DNA from: Candidatus Izemoplasmatales bacterium
GTDB lineage: Bacteria; Bacillota_I; Bacilli_A; Izemoplasmatales; Hujiaoplasmataceae
Direction of reading: 5' to 3'
Assembly: GCA_028698875.1 (NCBI GenBank)
Contig: JAQVVR010000005.1
Location: 69,841 to 133,840 of the forward strand
Length of the DNA: 64,000 nucleotides
Below are positions 43,701 to 51,713 of this stretch, piece after piece; positions within the stretch are counted from its first letter, which is position 1; each line of letters starts with the position of its first letter. The notes below the pieces were generated by a model, which did no database searches, was not told the origin of the DNA, and saw nothing but the letters and a program-made list of their open reading frames with translations. The position numbers were made by a program, and so were the translations under genes.

Positions 43701-44297
43701 AAAGATTTCGAAGTCACCTTTGGTGGATGGCAAGGTTTGAATTTTGACGCTCCAAGTATGCTCGGTCAGGTTTACAACAGTGCTGATACTGAAACGATGC
43801 TTGAGTCCGGATTTGACACAGAAAATGCTGTGTTAACAGTTTCCTTACCGAATTCAAAAGTCGCTTTACAGGCTTGGGTTGCCAATTATGAAACCGTCTA
43901 TGCTGAATACTTGGCATGGGATGGCGAAACAGAACCCGCTCCATTAGTACAACCATCAGTTACCGCTCAAGAGAACTATGATGGATGGAAAGCAATGCTT
44001 CTGAAGTTTGATGGTGATATCCTTACATGTACATACAATGAGCTGTTCCATTATGCTTATACAGAACTGTACAATGTTGCTGATGTCAACTATACAGGCA
44101 AGACCGATGACTTCGACAATATCACTGGTGCTTTAGAGGGCGAATTGCTCAGACAGATGATTAATATTCCTCTGTTCACTACAGTTTCCGCTACAACATA
44201 TAGTGATCGTATTGTTTTCGAAGCAAATGCTTACCATGCTTGGATGGCTTGGGGTGGATTGAAATACATGTACATTGCAAGCGAGCTTGAAGAGTAG
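40725..44297 (+). CDS. oppA: Oligopeptide-binding lipoprotein OppA with four N-terminal Ig-like domains
   Basis: The extracellular substrate receptor of the peptide transporter encoded next. It has 1190 residues. Lipobox VVAC gives lipidated Cys20. Residues about 27-108, 109-190, 196-276 and 277-357 are four related Ig-like units of the DUF5011/HYR type, each with PVI/PVF, a D.VDG(D/N)IT core and (V/I)xYTVxDxxGN. The family-5 solute-binding domain follows from about 365 (ELYGYLTDALYTGDYDW, LRTDLVFEDGTPINAETFNYSWQQL). Ordinary OppA proteins have about 540-600 residues and no such stalk. The domains may hold the binding domain away from the membrane or bind surfaces (inference). Confidence 0.88.
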   Translation: MKKFLMMALFFCLSMVVVACTPTTALDTTKPVISGQANVVYYIGSSATPNYATNVTAVDNFDGTITSKLVINSTAVNLAVPGTYEVVYTVTDLSGNTQTATITVTVVDNTDPVITITSGISYVLADPAPNYTAGVTATDDVDGDITADIVVDSTAVNLLVVGVYTITYTVEDSSGNIATVNNYVQVKQYADDADLLPPVFNGVANITYIIGIDDAIDYTDGVTAIDGVDGDVTADIVVDSSAVNLAVPGTYLVTYTVLDSVGNPATRTIMVTVENETVPPVISGVHTINGTVGSAPNYLLGITATDNVDGNITANIDVDAGLVNLSSAGTYTITYTVTDAAGNTTTATAQVVLVSSNYDVDTPDLTAIYQTYTSGTDNLNPYSEMLNTASELYGYLTDALYTGDYDWAEAEAILIAEGETIVGDMDFDDWYAAGKTADQLPYNRFPAMAASEPVMMDTEGTIWRITLRTDLVFEDGTPINAETFNYSWQQLLDPFLLNQRASNLYDTTSLPLKNAEGYFKQKSPATDGLGYVYYMVEGVKYSRENAYYGTVIGQPTWPLYYVQSGPWDPTHLVGPSGAQAYLEYWGSSSAAYGEDGFVLEDEAGNCFRLTAGGALVAPSAGWLLDGVELPTTGQGSGAASYAGTLPAFMNAAKERCAVDANLLPAGGVVEYLNPEYEWSDVGFKVIDEFTIELTLSKGKTAWDVMGNLTSGITGVVHPANYEAGMNATRTQTTYGNIDNPLVSYGPYRLSVWQTGTLYYFTWNPTYYAKEDYRIRTIRYDVITDQSVAIDEFKAGRLDVVGVGGAYFQEFKNSPNLKLTPSTIFFRFAFNIGGGVSYQINPILIYPEFRQAFYFSIDRSTLCSDVRAPSFPTHGLLGPVYLSTEYNSIPYRGSDAGVSVLADYSPESNGYDPVRAKELFDTAYALAVAADAIEDGDLVTVEYKFYDVETNWQIANWIKSQMETTFNAGEASPIFQLSLAAVSSTALDTDWDNKDFEVTFGGWQGLNFDAPSMLGQVYNSADTETMLESGFDTENAVLTVSLPNSKVALQAWVANYETVYAEYLAWDGETEPAPLVQPSVTAQENYDGWKAMLLKFDGDILTCTYNELFHYAYTELYNVADVNYTGKTDDFDNITGALEGELLRQMINIPLFTTVSATTYSDRIVFEANAYHAWMAWGGLKYMYIASELEE

Positions 44298-44341
44298 TAA
44301 TTTTAATAACCATTAGATCTTTGCTAAAGAAATAAGTTATT

Positions 44342-44387
44342 GACATCCAACCCTAATGGTCAATCGGCCATTAGGGTTGTTAATGTC
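44342..44387 (+). other. Stable hairpin between oppA and oppB
   Basis: AACCCTAATGG / CCATTAGGGTT form a perfect 11-base stem, extended by outer GACAT / ATGTC. There is no T-run after it, so it is more likely a partial attenuator or mRNA-stabilising structure that lets oppA exceed oppBCDF, a known pattern in such operons. Confidence 0.7.
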
Positions 44388-44411
44388 GACTAGAGGAATG
44401 GAGTTCTTGTC

Positions 44412-45371
44412 ATGAGAAGATATATTTTAAAAAGAATTGGTTTAATTTTTGTTACCGCAACAATAATTATCTTTTTAGTATTCTATTTTGTAAAATCATT
44501 ACCGACCTATAATAGGGTCATGCTCGGCGTAGATCCGGAAACATTTTATCTTATCCAAGAACGGGAAGGATACAATCGACCAGTCGTTGAGCAATTTTTT
44601 ATCTGGATTGGCAATATTATCGAAGATGGAACCTTGGGGAGATCATTTACCATTAAACGTGATATCTCAAATATTCTAATCGAAAGAATCCCAATTTCCA
44701 TGCGTTTAAATATTTTTCCTTATGTTCTCTCATTGCCGATCGGAATTGCATTTGGTATTTGGGCAGCCTTAAAAAAGAATAAACTCACGGATCAATTGAT
44801 TTCGATCGGTGTTATCATTTTGATTTCGGTTCCAAGTTTCGTTATCGCAACCATGCTTCAATATTATGTTGTTTACATTTTTGAATGGATTGATACGCCT
44901 TTTGTTGCTTCTGACCTCGATTTTGCTTTAAATCCGCTCAGAGGCGTCACGTCATACTTTATGCCGATGTTTGTCATGCTGTTATCTGGTGTTGCTTCGT
45001 TAACACGTATTACTCGTGCCGAATTGACCGAAGTATTGACGCAAGATTTTATGCTGTTATGCCGAACCAAAGGCTTGACAAAACGGCAAGCAACTTTCCG
45101 TCATGCACTTCGGAACGCGATGGTTCCAATTGCCCCATCAATCATTGGTGGATTTATTTCCATTATGAGCGGTTCCTTGGTAATTGAACGTATTTTCCGG
45201 GTTCCTGGTATCGGCGGTGTTTACTTGGAAGCATTCCAAAATCAAGATTATCCTTTGATTATGGCTCTGATGATGTTTTATACTGTCATTGGATTAGCGG
45301 CTTCATTGATTGTCGATCTTTCGTATGGGGTTATTGATCCCCGAATCAGAGTGGGGGCAGGAAAACGATAA
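44412..45371 (+). CDS. oppB: Oligopeptide ABC transporter permease OppB
   Basis: A 319-residue inner-membrane permease with six helices. Typical OppB features are the N-terminal MRRYILKRIGLIFVTATIIIFLVF helix, an external loop with ERDGYNRP-like sequence, and the EAA motif region TKGLTKRQATFRHALRNAMVPI that contacts the ATPases. The C-terminal YGVIDPRIRVG is also usual. Start ATG follows GGAG. The stop and the oppC start share a base (TAATG), so translation is coupled. Confidence 0.93.
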   Translation: MRRYILKRIGLIFVTATIIIFLVFYFVKSLPTYNRVMLGVDPETFYLIQEREGYNRPVVEQFFIWIGNIIEDGTLGRSFTIKRDISNILIERIPISMRLNIFPYVLSLPIGIAFGIWAALKKNKLTDQLISIGVIILISVPSFVIATMLQYYVVYIFEWIDTPFVASDLDFALNPLRGVTSYFMPMFVMLLSGVASLTRITRAELTEVLTQDFMLLCRTKGLTKRQATFRHALRNAMVPIAPSIIGGFISIMSGSLVIERIFRVPGIGGVYLEAFQNQDYPLIMALMMFYTVIGLAASLIVDLSYGVIDPRIRVGAGKR

Positions 45372-46684
45372 TGGAAAACATTGCAAAAGAAAAATTCATT
45401 CTCGTCCAACAGGACGAAGTACTCTACGATGAGCGAATCAAGACTAAATCAATTGGCTATTATAAAGATGCTTTTTTAAGATTTAAAAAGAACAAAGCAT
45501 CCGTTATTGCCGCCATCATATTAATATTTTTGATTATTATGGCAATTGTTGGCCCGTTTTTAAGTTCATACAATCTCTTCGATGTTAATGCCAAATGGTC
45601 GGCAAGATTAAATGACATGCCACCTAAAATTGAAGGCTTAGAGTGGCTAGGCTTCAATGGTGAAAAGCAATTGACAGGCTATCCCGAAAATTTTTCAAAT
45701 ATTCCTAATGGTATCGTTTTACGGATAACTGGACGGAATAATATCGGTCAAATAACGGTTGTAGTTGATTATTACGCATATATTAATTACATATATAGTT
45801 GTGAAATCGACACCGCTACTCAAGATTTTACAACATCGTCTTACACAAACTTGACGATTTCTGAATACGAAGCTGTCAGAGCTGCGGAAGCGGCCACGGG
45901 TGACACGATTATTTTAGAAGATGCTCCCTTAGTTGCTGGATCATATCTTGTTCGAGTCGATTATTACAAATTCCTATACCATATTTATGATGTTCAAGAA
46001 CCAGCATTTTGGTTTGGATCTGATCCTCAAGGTCGCGATTTGTTCACTGAGTTATGGAAAGGTGCACGGTTATCTTTACTCATCGCTTTTAGTGTTGCTT
46101 TAATTAATATTCTCGTTGGTATCATTTGGGGATCAATCTCTGGCTATTTCGGCGGAACGGTCGACTTAGTAATGGAGCGGATTAGCGACATTTTGGCAGG
46201 ATTACCATTTATGGCAATTTTGACCTTGTTATTGTTACGCTATGGTAATTCTCCTGGGGTAGTCATCGTGGCATTTACTCTCACCGGGTGGCTTGGCATT
46301 GCCTCGTTGACTCGTGCTCAGTTCTATCGATATAAAAATCGTGAATATGTTTTGGCAGCTCGTACATTAGGCGCTAGTGATTCGCGGATTATCATTCGTC
46401 ATATCTTTCCGAATGCAGTGGGAACGTTAATCACAAGTTTAGTTCTCTACATTCCGGCAGTAATCTTTTCAGAATCGACATTCTCTTTCCTTGGTATTAT
46501 CAATTATGCCGAAAATACCAGTGTTGGGCGCTTATTATCCACAGGTCAATCGGTAATGAAAGAAAGTTTCTACCAAGTATTGTTCCCATCGGTCTTCATC
46601 TCACTATTGATGTTGTCGTTTAACCTATTTGGTAATGGGCTGCGCGATGCGTTTAACCCATCATTGAGAGGGGTTGAAGAATAA
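45371..46684 (+). CDS. oppC: Oligopeptide ABC transporter permease OppC with a long external insertion
   Basis: The second permease, 437 residues against about 300-340 for typical OppC. After the cytoplasmic N-terminus and first helix (about residues 40-60) comes an extracytoplasmic insertion of about 140 residues (roughly 70-210: NDMPPKIEGLEWLGFNGEK to DVQEPAFWF) before the conserved FGSDPQGRDLFTELWKGARLSL. The rest, including AARTLGASDSRIIIRHIFPNA (EAA loop), is standard. The insertion lies on the same side as OppA and might contact its extra domains (inference). Coupled to oppB and oppD by TAATG overlaps. Confidence 0.92.
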   Translation: MENIAKEKFILVQQDEVLYDERIKTKSIGYYKDAFLRFKKNKASVIAAIILIFLIIMAIVGPFLSSYNLFDVNAKWSARLNDMPPKIEGLEWLGFNGEKQLTGYPENFSNIPNGIVLRITGRNNIGQITVVVDYYAYINYIYSCEIDTATQDFTTSSYTNLTISEYEAVRAAEAATGDTIILEDAPLVAGSYLVRVDYYKFLYHIYDVQEPAFWFGSDPQGRDLFTELWKGARLSLLIAFSVALINILVGIIWGSISGYFGGTVDLVMERISDILAGLPFMAILTLLLLRYGNSPGVVIVAFTLTGWLGIASLTRAQFYRYKNREYVLAARTLGASDSRIIIRHIFPNAVGTLITSLVLYIPAVIFSESTFSFLGIINYAENTSVGRLLSTGQSVMKESFYQVLFPSVFISLLMLSFNLFGNGLRDAFNPSLRGVEE

Positions 46685-47790
46685 TGGAAAAAGAACGTAT
46701 TCTTGAAGTTAAAGATTTGCGAATCTCATTCCGAACCCAACAAGGAATCCTAAAGGCCGTTCGGGGAATTAATTTCGAACTTTTTAAGGGTGAGACATTA
46801 GCTATTGTTGGCGAAAGCGGATCAGGAAAGAGTGTTACTTCACGAGCAATTATGGGTATTTCTGCTGGCAACTCAATTCATGAAGGTGGGTCGATTTACT
46901 ATTACAACAGCGGAATAAAGAGTTTTCATCAAGTCGAAGACTCCGAACACGCTGAAGAAGAAGACATCATCGATTTAATGAAAATTGATGAAGAGCATTT
47001 TCATAAATTAAGAGGAACCAAAATCTCGATGATTTTTCAAGACCCCATGTCAAGTTTGAATCCAATCATGAAAATCGGGAAACAGGTGTCTGAAGCTTTA
47101 TACTTAAAATTAGGTTTATCTAAATCAGAAGCAAAAGTTCGAGCCATTGAACTGATGAATGATGTCGGCATTTCCGAACCAGAGAAACGGTTTTATCAAT
47201 ATCCGTTCCAATTTTCTGGCGGTATGATTCAGCGGATGGTTATTGCCATAGCTTTAGCCAACAATGCTGAAATTTTGATTTGCGATGAGCCAACAACGGC
47301 TTTAGATGTAACCATCCAAGCTCAAATATTAGAATTGATTAATAAGAAAAAAACCGAACGTAATCTTTCGATTATCTTTATTACGCATGACTTAGGTGTT
47401 GTTGCTAATATGGCTGACCGCGTTGCTGTCATGTATGCGGGAAAGATTGTTGAAGTCGGAACCGTTGACGAAATATTCTATAACCCTAAGCATCCTTATA
47501 CTTGGGCATTGTTATCGGCAATTCCGGATTTGGATTCAAAGGAAACTTTGTTTGCCATCCCAGGAACACCGCCGGATTTGCATTTCCCACCTGCTGGTGA
47601 TGCTTTCGCTCCACGGAATAAATATGCAATGCAAATAGACTTTGAAGAAGAACCCCCAATGTTCAAGATTAGTGAAACTCATTACGCGGCTACTTGGTTG
47701 CTTCATCCAGATGCTCCGAAAGTCGAGATGCCAAGCAATTTGAAGAACCGAATTGAACGTAATCTGAAAAAAGCAAGGAAGGGGGCTTAA
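46684..47790 (+). CDS. oppD: Oligopeptide ABC transporter ATPase OppD
   Basis: A 368-residue ATPase subunit. Walker A GESGSGKSV, Q-loop MIFQDPMSSLNP, signature FSGGMIQRMVIAIAL and Walker B ILICDEPTTALD are intact; the C-terminal oligopeptide-type extension (YTWALLSAIPDLDSKETLFAIPGTPP) is present, though the usual Cys cluster for iron-sulfur is not. Between Walker A and the Q-loop is an acidic insertion (EDSEHAEEEDIIDLMKIDEE, about residues 78-98). It pairs with OppF in the same operon. Confidence 0.94.
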   Translation: MEKERILEVKDLRISFRTQQGILKAVRGINFELFKGETLAIVGESGSGKSVTSRAIMGISAGNSIHEGGSIYYYNSGIKSFHQVEDSEHAEEEDIIDLMKIDEEHFHKLRGTKISMIFQDPMSSLNPIMKIGKQVSEALYLKLGLSKSEAKVRAIELMNDVGISEPEKRFYQYPFQFSGGMIQRMVIAIALANNAEILICDEPTTALDVTIQAQILELINKKKTERNLSIIFITHDLGVVANMADRVAVMYAGKIVEVGTVDEIFYNPKHPYTWALLSAIPDLDSKETLFAIPGTPPDLHFPPAGDAFAPRNKYAMQIDFEEEPPMFKISETHYAATWLLHPDAPKVEMPSNLKNRIERNLKKARKGA

Positions 47791-47795
47791 ACTAA

Positions 47796-49094
47796 ATGGA
47801 AAAATTACTCGAGGTTAAGCACCTAAAACAGTACTTTAAAGCTGGATCTGGCAAACGCAAATTATTCGTCAAGGCAGTCGATGACATCAGCTTCGATATC
47901 TATAAAGGCGAAGTTTTCGGAATGGTTGGCGAATCGGGATGCGGAAAAACAACAACCGGTCGTTCCATTATCAAATTATATGATGCGACCGACGGCGAAG
48001 TTTACTTCGGTGGCAAACGAATTGGTGGCGGTATTGCTTCAATGATTGAAACCATTAAAGCTGCCAAAGTTAAAGCTGCTAAGGAAATTGTTGGCTACCA
48101 ACCAGCAAAACTTGCAAAGGCTCAAATTATTCAGGAAGCCGAAGCTCAACTAGCACAAATCGATCCAAAAGACATTGAGCATGTTCAAATCGTTAAGCGT
48201 GAAAAAGCACAGAAAATGGCTGATTTGAAGGCAAAAATTCAAGCTGATCCAACCAAATTCGCTGACAATCAAGCAGAAATCGACAAGATTAAAGCTGAGT
48301 TAAGAACACTAATCAATGTGGAAAGAAACAAGATTACTGCGTTAAAGAAAGACAATGCGTTCCGAGGCGAAACTCTGGAAACGATGAAAAAAATCCAGAT
48401 GATTTTTCAGGACCCGATTTCCTCACTCAACCCGCGGATGACGGTAAGAGAAATCATTGCGGAAGGTTTAGTTGTCTCTGGCGTTAAAGATCGGAAATAT
48501 ATTGATGAGCGAGTTTCACATTTCTTACGAGTTGTTGGTTTACTACCTGAACATGCTTTTCGGTATCCACATGAATTTTCTGGTGGACAACGACAAAGAA
48601 TTGGTATCGCTCGTGCTTTGATTGTCGAACCAGAATTATTGATTGCCGATGAACCAATCAGTGCTTTGGACGTTTCAATTCGGGCACAGGTAATCAACTT
48701 GCTGAAAAATTTACAGAAAGAATACAACCTCACCATTATGTTTATTGCTCATGACCTTTCCGTCGTTAAGTACTTCAGCGACCGGATTGCGGTTATGTAC
48801 TATGGTCATATGGTTGAGTTAGCTTCATCGGAATTGCTGTTTAGACATCCGTTACACCAATATACAAAATCATTGTTGTCTGCTATTCCGTTACCCGATC
48901 CACATTATGAAAAAACCCGGAAACGCTTCACATATAATCCGGCTTGTCATAACTATAGCGCCACTAACAAACCTTCATTTGTGGAAATCGAACCCGGACA
49001 TTGGATTATGGCTTCACCGAGTGAAATAGAGCAGTTCAAGGTTGAAATGGCTCAAAGTGACAAAGATTTTTTTGAAAAACTTACAGAAAAGTGA
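47796..49094 (+). CDS. oppF: Oligopeptide ABC transporter ATPase OppF with a helical insertion
   Basis: The second ATPase, 432 residues against about 310-340 usually. Walker A GESGCGKTT lies at about 45-53; MIFQDPISSLNPRM (Q-loop) only at about 202. Between them is a charged Ala/Lys/Glu-rich stretch (about 80-190) that should form a long helical or coiled-coil hairpin. Signature FSGGQRQRIGIARAL and Walker B LLIADEPISALD are normal, as is the C-terminal YTKSLLSAIPLPDP segment. Last gene of the operon, ending with TGA before a terminator. Confidence 0.93.
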   Translation: MEKLLEVKHLKQYFKAGSGKRKLFVKAVDDISFDIYKGEVFGMVGESGCGKTTTGRSIIKLYDATDGEVYFGGKRIGGGIASMIETIKAAKVKAAKEIVGYQPAKLAKAQIIQEAEAQLAQIDPKDIEHVQIVKREKAQKMADLKAKIQADPTKFADNQAEIDKIKAELRTLINVERNKITALKKDNAFRGETLETMKKIQMIFQDPISSLNPRMTVREIIAEGLVVSGVKDRKYIDERVSHFLRVVGLLPEHAFRYPHEFSGGQRQRIGIARALIVEPELLIADEPISALDVSIRAQVINLLKNLQKEYNLTIMFIAHDLSVVKYFSDRIAVMYYGHMVELASSELLFRHPLHQYTKSLLSAIPLPDPHYEKTRKRFTYNPACHNYSATNKPSFVEIEPGHWIMASPSEIEQFKVEMAQSDKDFFEKLTEK

Positions 49095-49100
49095 TTTTAT

Positions 49101-49130
49101 AAAGGGACGATCCAGCATCGTCCCTTTTTA
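49101..49130 (+). terminator. Terminator of the opp operon
   Basis: AAAGGGACGAT-ccagc-ATCGTCCCTTT followed by Ts. Confidence 0.92.
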
Positions 49131-49135
49131 TTACA

Positions 49136-49158
49136 AAAAGACTTCTTGCGAAGTCTTT
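49136..49158 (-). terminator. Terminator-like hairpin for the opposing gene
   Basis: On the minus strand AAAGACTTC-GCAA-GAAGTCTTT followed by TT; it lies about 105 bases beyond the stop at 49265. The remaining bases 49159-49264 show nothing else. Confidence 0.65.
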
Positions 49159-49264
49159 ATTTAAGAATCATTGTGTGTTGCTACGATGGTTTGAAACACA
49201 GCCTAGTATTTATTGATTAGGAAGGTAAAACTTAACCCAAGAGCAATTTACGCGTTTTAGAGCG

Positions 49265-49987
49265 CTATATGAGACTAAGTAACAAATCAACTGCGTATTT
49301 ATAATAGATTGTGGGATAGAATTTGTCACTATGAAGGAAATATAGTTTTTGCGTTTCAGTATTAAAGAAGCCATTGATAGTGACGATATTATAACCGACT
49401 TGTCGCTCAAAAACGACTTGATCAGTAAGATTCTTTTCAGCCTCGGTCAACACGGGACCCGATTTAATTAATAGGATTGAATAATTGCGGTAACTCTGTT
49501 TTCGTTTGGCACAATCGTCTTCAAGACGATTAATCGTTTTAGTGATGTTTGCGTCCGTGTAAGTCATTGTTGGTTGTTTAATGACAACGAGGATTTCTAA
49601 CATTGATCGATGAATGATTGTTTGGTGAGTGTTCTTAACGATTCGGTATACCATTGTGAAAGCATCCGAGTCAGAAAAGATAATAAACTTTAATTTAATT
49701 AAATATGCAATCCAAAGACCAATTGATAAATCATATTTAGTCGCAATTGGAGGATTTTGGCAATTTTTTAACCGGATAAAGGCAAACTGTTGGGAGTAAT
49801 AGAATAACCGTGGTTTGAACCACATTAAAATAATAAGTAAGATTATTAGCAGTACAAGAACCAAACTCAGTTTCAAATCAACTGACCATGAAGTTATCGC
49901 TATAAGGATGGCGATACCAATGGCAATTGCGATCGCCACGAACAATTCTATCATCAAAATTTGGTATTTTTTGCGGATTATCGTCAT
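49265..49987 (-). CDS. Unrecognised two-helix membrane protein
   Basis: A 240-residue protein with two hydrophobic helices (about residues 10-32 and 38-58) and a cytoplasmic domain of about 175 residues. The soluble part mixes short strands and helices (LEILVVIKQPTMTYTDANITKTINRLEDD, then SILLIKSG) without a motif I know. The start has AAGGAG eight bases upstream. It is divergent from the 50163 gene, which has a similar two-helix plus soluble-domain layout but no obvious sequence similarity. Function unknown. Confidence 0.7.
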   Translation of the reverse strand: MTIIRKKYQILMIELFVAIAIAIGIAILIAITSWSVDLKLSLVLVLLIILLIILMWFKPRLFYYSQQFAFIRLKNCQNPPIATKYDLSIGLWIAYLIKLKFIIFSDSDAFTMVYRIVKNTHQTIIHRSMLEILVVIKQPTMTYTDANITKTINRLEDDCAKRKQSYRNYSILLIKSGPVLTEAEKNLTDQVVFERQVGYNIVTINGFFNTETQKLYFLHSDKFYPTIYYKYAVDLLLSLI

Positions 49988-50110
49988 AGGATGACTCCTT
50001 TGGGTAAGTACTTTCTTCTGGAGAATATCATACCATTATTTTGATTAAACCGCAAGCCGGGTTTTTTTGTAAAAGCATCGGGTCTTCTTTGCTTACGGTA
50101 TTAATCGTGA

Positions 50111-50116
50111 TATAAT
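50111..50116 (+). promoter_or_regulatory. Extended -10 element
   Basis: GTGATATAAT gives TGnTATAAT-like context at 50108-50116; the -35 is poor. It would serve the gene at 50163. Confidence 0.5.
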
Positions 50117-50162
50117 ATAAATCAATGAAAAACAAACCCGTATTCTTTGTGGAGGTATCCTG

Positions 50163-50855
50163 ATGACCAATATAGAACCATCTGCCAATGAAATTGTGGA
50201 TCAAACATATCAGTTAATCGATAACACTACCATATCTCAAGAAGCAGCAACTAAAGTTGGGAAGCGATACCGAAAAAGATTTCTTCACTTTGCCATCGAC
50301 TTGTTTGTTTTAGCGGGAATCGTTTTGATTTTATTAATCAGTGATCTTGTATCGGATGCTTCCGGATGGATTATGGCAATCGTTATTGAAATGGTTTTCT
50401 TGGGCTTTGCCGGGCTGTTTCTAATAATATATTTACGCATTGATCCCGAGAAATACGGAGTTTCAGTTCTTAATTATCAGATAAAAACCCGCAATCGCAA
50501 TGCCAAAAACAATCCGACATATAATGAAATCCAAGCCGATGCTATTATTGACCTCGATGGAAAGAACGGTAACATGGTTTTCATCAATACTCAATCGGGA
50601 AAATGGCAATACCGTCTTAAATTTAAACTGTCTCCCATCTATGAAAGCAAGGAGTTTGCGGATGCGGTAATTACCAAAGATGGATTATTGTGGGAAACCG
50701 AAGCGGTTGATTATGCTCAACTGGAAACGGGCAAATTTGCGATGCGAATCCGTTATCAGAATATTGACAATGATTATACGGATATCAGTTGCAAAAATTA
50801 CGAGTCTGCCCAACAATGTTTACAAATGATGAATCAAATCAAACCAAAAAACTAA
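50163..50855 (+). CDS. Unrecognised two-helix membrane protein
   Basis: A 230-residue protein: a soluble N-terminus of about 35 residues, two helices (about 38-62 and 69-95), and a C-terminal domain of about 130 residues with alternating strands (AIIDLDGKNGNMVFINTQSGKWQYRLKFKL). No known motif. The ATG has GGAGG seven bases upstream. Monocistronic, sharing a bidirectional terminator with the acetyltransferase gene beyond. Function unknown. Confidence 0.72.
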   Translation: MTNIEPSANEIVDQTYQLIDNTTISQEAATKVGKRYRKRFLHFAIDLFVLAGIVLILLISDLVSDASGWIMAIVIEMVFLGFAGLFLIIYLRIDPEKYGVSVLNYQIKTRNRNAKNNPTYNEIQADAIIDLDGKNGNMVFINTQSGKWQYRLKFKLSPIYESKEFADAVITKDGLLWETEAVDYAQLETGKFAMRIRYQNIDNDYTDISCKNYESAQQCLQMMNQIKPKN

Positions 50856-50894
50856 TAAAAAGTCGCTTCTGACGATTCAAAGAAGCGACTTTTA
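50856..50894. terminator. Bidirectional terminator
   Basis: AAAAGTCGCTTCT / AGAAGCGACTTTT with an 10-base loop, between convergent genes. Confidence 0.92.
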
Positions 50895-50896
50895 CT

Positions 50897-51433
50897 TTAA
50901 AAAAGCTCTAAGTTCATCAAAATCGTATCATAATACTGACCATCGACAAATAATTGCTTTGGATATATACCTATGCACTTAAAACCATGGCTTTCATATA
51001 GATGAATGGCGTGGATGTTGTCGACGCGAACGGCTAAATGAATTATCTTGACAACCTCGGTTTCTTTGGCAAAAGCGATGATTTGTTCAATTAATGCTGT
51101 GGCAATTCCAATATGCCAATAAGCTTTCAAAACCGAAATTCCAAACGAGGAGGTATGTTTTATTCGTTCCCGGTCGGGAGCGGATAAATTGGTGGAAGCA
51201 ACGATTTTATCGTCCACAAGGCCGATATACATAACTGATGTTTTCAGCAAATTGCTTTTAGTAATATAATCCCGTTCCTGCTCAACGGTAAAGGGGATGC
51301 CTTCAGAACCAAAAGTAAGGTTTCCCGATTCACTGCCAAGTTGGCTTAAATATGCTATTAAGGCGGGTGCGTCATCTGGGTTTGGCCTGCGAATGATCAG
51401 ATTCTTGCCATTTTTTAACCGAATTGGATTCAT
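50897..51433 (-). CDS. GNAT-family N-acetyltransferase
   Basis: A 178-residue acetyl-CoA-dependent transferase. The central FGISVLKAYWHIGIATALIEQI is the acetyl-CoA binding motif A (the usual R/Q-x-x-G-x-G/A appears as YWHIGIAT), and VRVDNIHAIHLYESHGFKCIG is motif B, both typical of RimI/PaiA-like GNATs. Start ATG at 51433 follows GAAAGG; ten upstream in-frame codons precede that site. The acceptor (protein N-terminus, amine or antibiotic) is not determinable. Confidence 0.88.
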   Translation of the reverse strand: MNPIRLKNGKNLIIRRPNPDDAPALIAYLSQLGSESGNLTFGSEGIPFTVEQERDYITKSNLLKTSVMYIGLVDDKIVASTNLSAPDRERIKHTSSFGISVLKAYWHIGIATALIEQIIAFAKETEVVKIIHLAVRVDNIHAIHLYESHGFKCIGIYPKQLFVDGQYYDTILMNLELF

Positions 51434-51585
51434 ATTGATAACCTTTCCTTTCCAAAAGAGCATGATTTTTTCTTATTATATCATCATTAAAATAAAAAGC
51501 CAGTGAATCAGAAAAAAAGTTGTCCGATTATATATTAAAAAAAGGCCTCAACTTGGGAAACGATGCTTGATATGGCAACAGGAAA

Positions 51586-51600
51586 ATGTAAGCGTTTGCC
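51586..51600. promoter_or_regulatory. cre-like site upstream of the branched-chain aminotransferase
   Basis: ATGTAAGCGTTTGCC matches WTGNAANCGNWNNCW at all fixed positions except the last base. It sits about 40 bases before a TATAAT pair (51633-51638 and 51638-51643) that is the likely promoter of the gene at 51714. CcpA control is plausible but single-site evidence is modest. Confidence 0.45.
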
Positions 51601-51713
51601 AAAAATGTCTATCCTTTTACTGGGTATTGCGGTATAATATAATCAATTAGGATGGCCATCGACTTCTTTCATCATTGATGACCTCCATTTCTATGAAAGG
51701 ATACCAAAAAAAC

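Noticed and set aside
51653..51679. A possible eight-residue leader peptide (MAIDFFHH) before ilvE
   Set aside because: Not rich in branched-chain residues, no attenuator hairpins follow, and such short frames occur by chance.
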